A stretch of DNA of 49,229 bases from Flavobacterium croceum DSM 17960 (GTDB taxonomy: Bacteria > Bacteroidota > Bacteroidia > Flavobacteriales > Flavobacteriaceae): positions 1-49,229 of the forward strand of contig NZ_PQNY01000017.1 in assembly GCF_002917885.1 (NCBI RefSeq), given 5' to 3'. Positions 9,288 through 16,163 of this stretch are shown piece by piece (positions within the stretch are counted from its first letter, which is position 1; every line of letters starts with the position of its first letter). Below the pieces are notes generated by a model that did not search any database, was not told the origin of the DNA, and was given only the letters and a program-made list of their open reading frames with translations. The position numbers were made by a program, and so were the translations under genes.

Positions 9288-11708
9288 TTATAATTTTTCC
9301 GAATAATTTTGAAGTGCTAATTCTATATCACCGAATTTTTCAATATCATTATCAATAATGTTTTTTTCTTTTTTTTCTGTGGTAAAGCAAGCGTATTGTT
9401 GTTTTGATAGACTAACACCATACACATTTCCTTCATTACCTAATCCAATAAATACTTCTTTATATCTATCTCCAGGCAATAGATTTTGATTTAGAGAAAG
9501 CACTAAGTCTTTGGATTTATCGGTTAAAGACAATAATTTTTGGATTTCAAGAAAATTTGAAGCATACTCTCTCATATCTAGTAGAATCTTAGCTCCACAA
9601 TTTTTTAATATAGTATCTTTTATGATTTCATTACCTAAGATATCTTCTAGTTCTTGGGTAACGATTACAGCCTCCCCAAAGTGTTTTCTTACCGTTTTAA
9701 ACAGGTATTTTAAAAAGTTTGCCATGCCTTCTTTTGCAATGGCTTTCCAGGCTTCTTCAATAATTATTACTTTTCTTGTGTGTTTCAATAATCTCATTTT
9801 TGTAATGAAAGTTTCCATAATCATTAATGATACTATAGGAAATAAAATAGGATGGTCTTTTATATTGTCCAATTCAAAAATGATTAACTTTTCGTTTAAT
9901 AGATTAATATTTTGCTTGGAATTTAATAAATAGTCAAATTCTCCCCCTTTGTAAAATTTTTTCAACACATTTTGAAATGAAGCACTATTAAACAATGCTT
10001 TTGTTTCACTTGGCAAGTTTGGAAGAAATATTTCAACCATAAATTCGTAGTATGTGTTGAAACACATAAATGCATTATTTTTGGTTACATAATCATAATA
10101 TTCATTTAGTCCTTCTCTAATGATTGCATCTTCATCAGCAGTTCCAGAAGTATTAATCTTCCATAAAGTAAAAATTAGTGCAATTAAAGTTTCTTTTTTT
10201 TCAATTAAATTACTGTCAATTTCTGTATAAAAAGGATTGAAACTTATTGGTGAATTTTCTTCATATGATAGATAGGTTCCTTTATGCAGTTTGTTTAAGC
10301 GTTCATAAGAATGACCCACATCTACAATTACCACATGTGTATCTGTGGCTAGATAACTATCTACTAAATGATTTGTTGTAAAAGATTTACCACTACCTGA
10401 TGGACCAATGATTATTTTATTTCTATTATTTGTAAGTCCCAATTTCATTGGTACATCAGATATATCAACAAATAATGGACAGCCACTTATTCTATCTATA
10501 AGGTAAACGCCAAATTCTGAAACATCAGATTTATTTGTTGTTTCGTATATATTAAGAGCTGATGCTTGATTATCAAGAAGGAGAAATGTTTGGTCAATAA
10601 AACCAATGTCCGATGCGTTACCAGGATAGCAAGACCAATAAAGTGGTAGTATTTCGTTTTCTGAAATATTTGGAGTTATTTTAATTTGGTTTAAAGAAGA
10701 AATGGTTTTATCAATCTTAACTTTTAAATTTTCTATATCCTCATCATATATTAAAATGTTTGCGTGGTAATTTATTGGATAAAACCCCTTTTCCATTTGT
10801 TGTTTAAATGCTAAGGAATCGTTTATATTATCTTCATTAGAAAGGTCGGCTTTTCTAAAGGTTACGTTTAGTTTTTCATTTTTTGTGATAAGTTCTTTAA
10901 TTGCCTCTTTGTCAGTTTTGATAAAAATAGTATTGGTAATGTGTTCAAAATTTAACCCCAACCCTACTGGATGAAATAACGAAAAATTAATATTACTTTT
11001 TTCAGTAGAAAATTTGTTATCACGATAGACAATATCATATTCATTGGGTAGACAATCTAGAGAATTTATTGACAAAGCAGCTACTGATTTTTTACCAATT
11101 TTTGTTTTATAATTATCTTGATATATATCAGATGTAGCAATTTTATTTGTAAAATCTAACGACTCATACTGCTGTTGTAATCGTTTTATTTGCTGAATGT
11201 CTAATGGTTCTATCTTGAAATACTTACTATCGTTTAACAACCGTATGATACGATTAACAATTGTATCAAAATTTTCAAGGTTTTGATTATCTGTTTGTTT
11301 TTTTGGAATAATATTATTTTTAAACAAAACAGAACTTAATGAAGATTGTTTAAAAATATTAGAATGAGTATTAGATATGAAAATATATGATTTATGATTT
11401 AAGTAATTTTTTTCTAAGTATTTTTGAAAATAAGACTTTTGTAAAAAGTTTTCGCTAGATGTTGTTTTATTAAAAGTTTTATTTTCATAAATATCCATTT
11501 TATGAATTACACTGTATTCAGGTAAAAGATTCAGAATTGAATTAAATTCTTCATTGATTTTTTCATAATCTGCTCTATTCAATGTAAATATTGAACTGAG
11601 TTCCAACTCAAAGCATCTTGAGTATGACCCATTTCGCATCAATACTGTATCATTATCTAAAAACTCCCAAACAGGTCTTATAGAGTCTAATGTTGTTTTT
11701 TTTAGCAT
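9288..11708 (-). CDS. traG: Conjugative transfer ATPase TraG-like (VirB4-type)
   Basis: An 806-residue cytoplasmic ATPase that powers assembly of the transfer channel and pilus. The N-terminal half is the VirB4-type domain (opening with FLDNDTVLMRNGSYSRCFEL). Walker A GPSGSGKSF lies at about residues 433-441 and the Walker B region KVIIIEEAWKAIA at about 645. The phrases VRKHFGEAVIVTQELEDI and ILKNCGAKILLDMREY follow, as in TraG of Bacteroidota elements. Full length for the family with no frameshift. Neighbours traF (10 bp upstream) and traI (19 bp downstream) complete the expected order. Confidence 0.95.
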   Translation of the reverse strand: MLKKTTLDSIRPVWEFLDNDTVLMRNGSYSRCFELELSSIFTLNRADYEKINEEFNSILNLLPEYSVIHKMDIYENKTFNKTTSSENFLQKSYFQKYLEKNYLNHKSYIFISNTHSNIFKQSSLSSVLFKNNIIPKKQTDNQNLENFDTIVNRIIRLLNDSKYFKIEPLDIQQIKRLQQQYESLDFTNKIATSDIYQDNYKTKIGKKSVAALSINSLDCLPNEYDIVYRDNKFSTEKSNINFSLFHPVGLGLNFEHITNTIFIKTDKEAIKELITKNEKLNVTFRKADLSNEDNINDSLAFKQQMEKGFYPINYHANILIYDEDIENLKVKIDKTISSLNQIKITPNISENEILPLYWSCYPGNASDIGFIDQTFLLLDNQASALNIYETTNKSDVSEFGVYLIDRISGCPLFVDISDVPMKLGLTNNRNKIIIGPSGSGKSFTTNHLVDSYLATDTHVVIVDVGHSYERLNKLHKGTYLSYEENSPISFNPFYTEIDSNLIEKKETLIALIFTLWKINTSGTADEDAIIREGLNEYYDYVTKNNAFMCFNTYYEFMVEIFLPNLPSETKALFNSASFQNVLKKFYKGGEFDYLLNSKQNINLLNEKLIIFELDNIKDHPILFPIVSLMIMETFITKMRLLKHTRKVIIIEEAWKAIAKEGMANFLKYLFKTVRKHFGEAVIVTQELEDILGNEIIKDTILKNCGAKILLDMREYASNFLEIQKLLSLTDKSKDLVLSLNQNLLPGDRYKEVFIGLGNEGNVYGVSLSKQQYACFTTEKKEKNIIDNDIEKFGDIELALQNYSEKL

Positions 11709-11717
11709 ACTTATCTA

Positions 11718-11993
11718 TTATGATTTAATATATATATTCTTTCTTGCATTTTTTTTGGTTTCTTTATAAATATCACCTTTCGATAATTTCCGAAAAGAAT
11801 TGTATTTATGTAACAAATAAACTATAACACCTAATGCAATTAAAAGTCTAAGAAATGTATTTATAGGTATAACTACAGCCAAAAAGATTACCAGTAAGCC
11901 TCCTGCTATATTCATCATAAAAAACATAAGGTAATCACCTCTTATGCCTTTTACGGCAGCAGGGGTAATTACCTTTTTAAAGGGAATAAACAT
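11718..11993 (-). CDS. traF: Conjugative transfer protein TraF-like (VirB3-type, DUF4133)
   Basis: A 91-residue membrane protein with the opening PFKKVITPAAVKGIRGDYLMFF, a signature of TraF/DUF4133, then two membrane helices at about 24-44 and 47-64 and a basic C-terminal tail (KETKKNARKNIY). VirB3-like proteins sit in the inner membrane next to the VirB4 ATPase, and here the gene directly precedes traG. Gap to traE is 7 bp. Confidence 0.9.
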   Translation of the reverse strand: MFIPFKKVITPAAVKGIRGDYLMFFMMNIAGGLLVIFLAVVIPINTFLRLLIALGVIVYLLHKYNSFRKLSKGDIYKETKKNARKNIYIKS

Positions 11994-12000
11994 TTGGTAA

Positions 12001-12324
12001 TTAGTTTAAAGAAACACCAAAAACACCACCAATAACATAACCTGCAACTACTAAAAAGATAAAAGCAAAGGCCCATTGTCCCATAGCTTTTGAAGTGTCT
12101 TGGTCTCCATTTTGATGTTTAGTAAATACTTTAAAAGCACCATACAAAGCAACTATAGCGGCTAAAGCATATAGAAATAATTTTACAGAATTAGCTAATG
12201 ATGATGTCTGGGTTGTAGCTTGTTGCAAAGCCGTAGTTAAAGTATTACTCTGTGCAGGTTGTTGTGCAAAAGCATTAAATGCTAAACAAAATAGAGGAAC
12301 TAATACATACAGTTTTTTTTTCAT
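12001..12324 (-). CDS. traE: Conjugative transfer protein TraE-like (VirB2-type pilin, DUF4134)
   Basis: A 107-residue protein with a signal peptide (to AFNAFAQ, about residue 21), a Gln/Thr-rich linker, and two hydrophobic helices at about 47-68 and 83-104 separated by a short polar loop (KHQNGDQDTSKAMGQW). This is the usual two-helix pilin-like form of TraE/DUF4134. It would be the major subunit of the transfer pilus or channel. Followed by traF after 7 bp. Confidence 0.9.
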   Translation of the reverse strand: MKKKLYVLVPLFCLAFNAFAQQPAQSNTLTTALQQATTQTSSLANSVKLFLYALAAIVALYGAFKVFTKHQNGDQDTSKAMGQWAFAFIFLVVAGYVIGGVFGVSLN

Positions 12325-12365
12325 AAATATTAATTTTAAGTTTATTACTTATGAAAAGGAGAAAA

Positions 12366-12689
12366 CTAATTTATATCATGCTTTTTAAGAAGTTCATCTA
12401 TTTGCTTTTCGTGTTTTATCTGATGTGACACATCTTCTAATTCCTTTAAAGCTTTTTTCCAATCCGTTTTGGTTTCAGATTTGGTAATGCCTATCTCTAC
12501 ATCATAGATATCAGTTTCCAATACCTTTTCATTTTGAGCAAAGATAGTAATATTTTCAATATTATTATTTTTCTTAGTTAAAATATTTACATTTTTATTT
12601 TTTCTTTGGTTTCTATAATAATAGTAATAATAGAACCAACAATAATACAATAGTATTATCGGTATGCTCATACTTAAAAACGTACTCAT
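12366..12689 (-). CDS. Small membrane protein in the tra operon (traC/traD position)
   Basis: A 107-residue protein with one N-terminal membrane helix including a Tyr-rich run (residues about 5-26), a basic stretch, and a polar, charged C-terminal part (WKKALKELEDVSHQIKHEKQIDELLKKH) likely to be helical and cytoplasmic. It occupies the place of traC/traD of CTnDOT between the traB-like gene and traE. I do not recognise a named family; cotranscription is clear from the 4-bp gap upstream and 41-bp gap downstream. Confidence 0.65.
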   Translation of the reverse strand: MSTFLSMSIPIILLYYCWFYYYYYYRNQRKNKNVNILTKKNNNIENITIFAQNEKVLETDIYDVEIGITKSETKTDWKKALKELEDVSHQIKHEKQIDELLKKHDIN

Positions 12690-12693
12690 AACC

Positions 12694-13035
12694 TTAAATA
12701 AAAGAATTGCTTTTTAAAAATTCATTAATGGTATCTTTATTCTTTTTTATAAATTCACTTAATATATAATCTGTAATATGAGCCGCAGGTATATTACTTA
12801 CGTTAGCAATAAGTTTTATCTTATCTGCAACCTCTTTACTGGTGTAAATTTGAGAGTCATATTTAACACCTTTTTTTGGCGTTATTTTAGAAAAAATAGA
12901 TAATTTTTTCCCTTCTGTTTTTATGTTTTCAGTTTCTACTTCTTCTAGTCCTGTTTCAAGTTCATTTTCTAAATCATTTATCGACGCCCTCTTTTCAATA
13001 ACCTGTGAAATAAAATTTGTTCTACTTTTTGCCAT
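12694..13035 (-). CDS. traB: TraB-like protein (DUF3408-type, partner of ParA)
   Basis: A 113-residue soluble protein with a disordered, acidic N-terminal half and a C-terminal ribbon-helix-helix-like region (QIYTSKEVADKIKLIANVS then AAHITDYILSEFIKK). This layout matches the DUF3408 family found just after the ParA-like gene in Bacteroidota conjugative elements. It may bind DNA and serve as a centromere- or operator-binding partner of the ParA protein; that role is inferred from context. The start is 4 bp from parA. Confidence 0.7.
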   Translation of the reverse strand: MAKSRTNFISQVIEKRASINDLENELETGLEEVETENIKTEGKKLSIFSKITPKKGVKYDSQIYTSKEVADKIKLIANVSNIPAAHITDYILSEFIKKNKDTINEFLKSNSFI

Positions 13036-13039
13036 AATT

Positions 13040-13798
13040 TTAGTTTTTTATTGATTGTAAATATTCTTCAACAACACTTCCAATTGCCCTGTCGTAATTT
13101 GGCAATAGAGTACTTAAAATTCCGTCTTTTCTATAATGAATATTCATTCGCACATATTTTTCTCTTGAATTGATAATAGTGTCAAAAAATGAATAATTCA
13201 TTTGTCTTAATGAATCTTTAATATGTGCAACATCAGTTGTTTGATTACTTGGAACATCATTTAATAATATCTTGTATTCAAATTCGTTTTTATAAGCCAA
13301 AGGAGCGATAATTAAACGAACATAATCAAGAGTACTTCTTACTGTTTCGAAGTTAGTAGACATAGGAATGATTATGTAATCAATTTTTTTAAAAAGGTCA
13401 AGACTCATACCTTCAGTATTTACAGTTCCAACTACATCAAGTATTGTGTATTGATACAAAGATTTTAATTTATCTGCATGTTTATCAATAAAAGAACCTA
13501 AATCCCCTTTGTATATTTTATATGGACTAAATCCATCTCCATTGTCGTGTTCTGTATACACTGAATTCAATTTATTGACGAAAAATTGACTATCAGGAGA
13601 ATTTAAAAATTCCATTTCGGCTTCTCTCCAAGAGTTCAAACTCCATTGAGGGTTATCACTATCATAGACAGCGACAAAATTATTTTCTTTTTTTGGGTTA
13701 TAATTCAAGTACAAATTAGTAGCAAAATGACAAGCTAATGTAGATTTACCTACTCCCCCCTTTTGGTTAATAAATGCGATAATTTTACCTTTTTTCAT
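13040..13798 (-). CDS. traA: ParA-family ATPase (TraA of Bacteroidota elements)
   Basis: A 252-residue ParA/MinD-type ATPase. The deviant Walker A motif KGGVGKST is at residues 13-20, and AVYDSDNPQWSLNSW supplies the following aspartate motif near 43-57. ILDVVGT (about 122) is the Walker B region. It could partition the plasmid or position the transfer machinery; both are known for ParA proteins at this place. It is the first gene of the tra operon, behind the repeat-rich control region at 13.8-14.3 kb, which may hold its centromere. Confidence 0.9.
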   Translation of the reverse strand: MKKGKIIAFINQKGGVGKSTLACHFATNLYLNYNPKKENNFVAVYDSDNPQWSLNSWREAEMEFLNSPDSQFFVNKLNSVYTEHDNGDGFSPYKIYKGDLGSFIDKHADKLKSLYQYTILDVVGTVNTEGMSLDLFKKIDYIIIPMSTNFETVRSTLDYVRLIIAPLAYKNEFEYKILLNDVPSNQTTDVAHIKDSLRQMNYSFFDTIINSREKYVRMNIHYRKDGILSTLLPNYDRAIGSVVEEYLQSIKN

Positions 13799-13826
13799 TT
13801 TTTAAAGTTTTAATGTTAAGACACTA

Positions 13827-13857
13827 CAAATGTAGCATAAATATTTACACACGCAAA
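13827..13857 (-). promoter_or_regulatory. Promoter of the parA-tra operon
   Basis: On the minus strand TACATTTG (13827-13834) matches the TAnnTTTG -7 box of Bacteroidota and TTTG (13854-13857) gives a -33 element with 19 bp between. The -7 box is embedded in CACTACAAATGTAG on the plus strand, related to the operators at 34953 and 36719. Confidence 0.6.
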
Positions 13858-13899
13858 TATTTATCTAAATATTTAAGCAAATATTTACACACACAAATA
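13839..13899. repeat. Two 21-bp direct repeats upstream of parA
   Basis: AAATATTTACACAC followed by RCAAATA occurs at 13839-13859 and 13879-13899, 40 bp apart and nearly identical. Together with the inverted repeat and direct repeats beyond it, this suggests a protein-binding region serving partition or tra control. Confidence 0.55.
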
Positions 13900-13972
13900 A
13901 ATAAATGCTTACTTAAATATGTATTTATGTATGTGCGCAATTATCTATGAACATATATAATCAAATACATAA

Positions 13973-14020
13973 ACACATATATATGTATTTATGTAAACAC
14001 ATAAATACATATATATGTGT
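13973..14020. repeat. Perfect 22-bp inverted repeat with 4-nt spacer
   Basis: Arms 13973-13994 and 13999-14020 are exact reverse complements around AAAC, with alternating purine-pyrimidine runs (CACATATATATG). Such a cruciform-capable site between divergent operons could be a centromere, operator or part of the transfer origin. The open frame that crosses it (13947-14135) is explained by base composition. Confidence 0.8.
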
Positions 14021-14154
14021 ATATTTAGATATTCATAAATGTGTACACTTAAACATTTGTATCACTCTATACATATTTACACACTTCCATATTCATGTAA
14101 TTATGTTTTTCTTTATATATCTAGTTAAAACATAAATAAAAGGAATGATTAACA

Positions 14155-14274
14155 TCTAACATAGTACCTACTTATTCAACTTCGTATCTATTCATTCAAC
14201 TTCGTATCTATTCATTCAACTTCGTACCTATTTATTCAACTTCGTACCTATTTATTTAACATGGTAGCTGTTTA
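14155..14274. repeat. Six 20-bp direct repeats (iteron-like) between parA and mob genes
   Basis: Units of exactly 20 bp, the central four being TTCAACTTCGTAYCTATTYA at 14175, 14195, 14215 and 14235, with diverged copies at 14155 and 14255 (TTTAACATGGTAGCTGTTTA). They sit just upstream of the mob promoter. Candidate binding array for ParB/TraB-like protein or MobC. No spacers of the CRISPR kind are present. Confidence 0.8.
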
Positions 14275-14289
14275 TACTGGTTTTTTGTT

Positions 14290-14297
14290 TATCTTTG
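14290..14297 (+). promoter_or_regulatory. Promoter -7 box of the mob operon
   Basis: TATCTTTG matches TAnnTTTG and lies directly after the six 20-bp repeats, which would therefore overlap the promoter region. The transcript would have a leader of about 165 nt holding the oriT-like hairpins before the first gene at 14471. Confidence 0.5.
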
Positions 14298-14298
14298 A

Positions 14299-14441
14299 AA
14301 AATAAGTTTAATTAAAAAAGCAAGGTGTGTTTTTATTAGCATAAAAACTAAAAATTTGCAATTTTTACCTTGCCTCAAATCCTCTGGATATTGAGGACTA
14401 AAAACACTCCGAAGTCGTGTTTTTCAAGTCAAACTTATTTT
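14299..14441. other. Candidate origin of transfer (oriT), hairpin cluster
   Basis: An 11-bp inverted repeat (AAAATAAGTTT at 14299-14309 and its complement at 14431-14441) encloses three hairpins: GCAAGGT/ACCTTGC (14320-14326, 14367-14373), CCTCAA/TTGAGG (14373-14378, 14391-14396) and AAAACAC/GTGTTTT (14401-14407, 14417-14423). Position immediately upstream of mobC and the relaxase is where oriT usually lies. The nick site cannot be read from sequence alone. Confidence 0.55.
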
Positions 14442-14470
14442 AATAATTCAATAAATTAAACCTTATTTCT

Positions 14471-14863
14471 ATGGAACCATACAAGAAAAAAACAGGTAGA
14501 CCCAAACAAGAGATACACAAGTCGCATCGTATACAATTTTTAGTTAATGATGACCAAAAAAATAAACTTGATGCCTTGTTTGAGCAATCAAATTATAAAA
14601 ACCGCACGGATATGTTTATCGATATTTTTATCAATAATAAATATCAAGTCTATACTTTAGACCATTCTATGTTTTTAATGCGTTCTCATTTACTTGGTGA
14701 ATCCAAACGAATTGGTACTAATCTTAATCAATTGGTTAAGCATTTAAATCGTGAAAAACTTCAATTTATTGATAAGAAATTGCTCTTAGAATTACACAAA
14801 ACATTGCAAGAAATTGAAGAATTATATATAAAAATAAATGCAACTTTAGTACATGATAGCTAA
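14471..14863 (+). CDS. mobC: Relaxosome accessory protein, MobC-like
   Basis: A 130-residue protein with a basic N-terminus (KKKTGRPKQEIHKSHRI), a ribbon-helix-helix-like region, and the phrase GTNLNQLVKHLNRE at about residues 80-93, diagnostic of the MobC family (bacterial mobilisation protein). MobC binds near oriT and helps the relaxase open and nick the DNA. The gene lies directly after the oriT candidate and overlaps the relaxase gene by 11 bp, so the two are translationally coupled. Confidence 0.85.
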   Translation: MEPYKKKTGRPKQEIHKSHRIQFLVNDDQKNKLDALFEQSNYKNRTDMFIDIFINNKYQVYTLDHSMFLMRSHLLGESKRIGTNLNQLVKHLNREKLQFIDKKLLLELHKTLQEIEELYIKINATLVHDS

Positions 14864-16109
14864 AATATCTTTTGGAAAATTTGTAGAAGGTATGGTAAAA
14901 TACAACCATGATAAGACCAAAGAAAAAGACTTTAATCAGGATAAAAAAGCAGAATTATTGGGGGTGAATAATATCGCTTCTACTTCTTATGAAACGATAG
15001 TTGCAACCCTTGTAGGTCATAATATGATGAATACTAGAGTTAGTAAACCTAATATTCATATTAGTTTAAACTTTGTAAAAGAAGACAAAATTGACAATGA
15101 TAGTTTACTTCAAATAGCACAAGATTATATGGATGAACTTGGCTATGGACACCAACCCTTTGCCATTTATCGGCATTATGATAAAGAACACCCACATATC
15201 CATATTGTAAGTAGCAGTATATCCATTGAAGGTAAGCGTATATCGGATAGTAATATTTTTCGTAGAAGTCAATCCATATCAAGAGATTTGGAGTATAAAT
15301 ACGGTTTAACTGTAGCTGTCAAACAAAAGGGAAAAAAAGCCGTTACAGGTCAGTCGTTACAGGAGCGTATTGTTTCACACACAAAATATGGTGTACATAG
15401 TGCTAAGGATTTGCTTCATGAGGCTATTTCTGATGTGGTAAAACAAAAACCTATTGATTATGCCGATTTTGATGCGATGCTTTCCAAACACCACATCAAA
15501 CGTATAGCAACGGAAACTGGAAATACATTTGTGTTTGAACTTGAAGAATTTAAACGCAGTTCTGTGGGGTTGGAAGGAGTAAAGATTGATGTAAATTTCT
15601 CATCGCCTGCTTTACAATACCAATTCGAAGTGAATGAAAAATCAAAAAAAGTAGGACACTCTAAAGTAAAAGGTAAAGTAAAATCTGTCATTGATACACT
15701 CTCTAAAGATAAGTTTATGAAACTTTCAGACTTAGAGGTTTTATTACGCAAAAAAGGTATTAAGCTTGAAGTGAAAAGAGTTGAGGCAGAGAAAAACAAG
15801 GGCATGGTATATGGCATGGTGTTTACTGATTATGCCACAGGAAACCGTTATAATGCGTCAGAGTTTAATATGAGTACTAAAAGGATTATGGAGTATATTT
15901 ATGATAATAAGAAACTCGATGCAATTCAATCCAATGCACAACCAAGTGCTCCTTTACCACGAACTCAAAGAGAAGCACCGAGTGCTGGAGCTGTACTTCT
16001 TGATGGACTATTGAGTTCGTTGCTTATGGAAAGTGTGGCAAACCAAGTGGATGCACCACAACAAACACCTGGTTTAAAACCACCGAAAAAGCGCAAAAAA
16101 AGAAGATAA
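14853..16109 (+). CDS. mobA: Relaxase / mobilisation nuclease (MobP-type)
   Basis: A 418-residue relaxase. The three-histidine metal site is seen in YDKEHPHIHIVSSS at about residues 108-120, and the upstream phrase NIHISLNFVKED supplies another family motif. A catalytic tyrosine is likely near the N-terminus, with Y17 as a candidate. The N-terminal 200 residues match the Relaxase domain (PF03432 type); the C-terminus ends in a very basic tail (KPPKKRKKRR). It would nick oriT, stay covalently bound to the 5' end and be passed to the coupling protein at 20178. Confidence 0.9.
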   Translation: MIAKISFGKFVEGMVKYNHDKTKEKDFNQDKKAELLGVNNIASTSYETIVATLVGHNMMNTRVSKPNIHISLNFVKEDKIDNDSLLQIAQDYMDELGYGHQPFAIYRHYDKEHPHIHIVSSSISIEGKRISDSNIFRRSQSISRDLEYKYGLTVAVKQKGKKAVTGQSLQERIVSHTKYGVHSAKDLLHEAISDVVKQKPIDYADFDAMLSKHHIKRIATETGNTFVFELEEFKRSSVGLEGVKIDVNFSSPALQYQFEVNEKSKKVGHSKVKGKVKSVIDTLSKDKFMKLSDLEVLLRKKGIKLEVKRVEAEKNKGMVYGMVFTDYATGNRYNASEFNMSTKRIMEYIYDNKKLDAIQSNAQPSAPLPRTQREAPSAGAVLLDGLLSSLLMESVANQVDAPQQTPGLKPPKKRKKRR

Positions 16110-16163
16110 GGAAAAGATAATAATAATATATATATATTTGTAAAAAATAAATAAAATATATAT

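Noticed and set aside
9511..9933. 140-residue plus-strand frame inside traG
   Set aside because: It is a frame opposite to a full-length, motif-bearing VirB4 ATPase with no sign of its own function.
13947..14135. 62-residue plus-strand frame
   Set aside because: It crosses the 22-bp perfect inverted repeat, has low-complexity His/Ile/Tyr content and is explained by the repeated ATATAT and CACATA runs.
14155..14274. CRISPR array
   Set aside because: The 20-bp units are directly adjacent with no unique spacers, and no cas gene is present.
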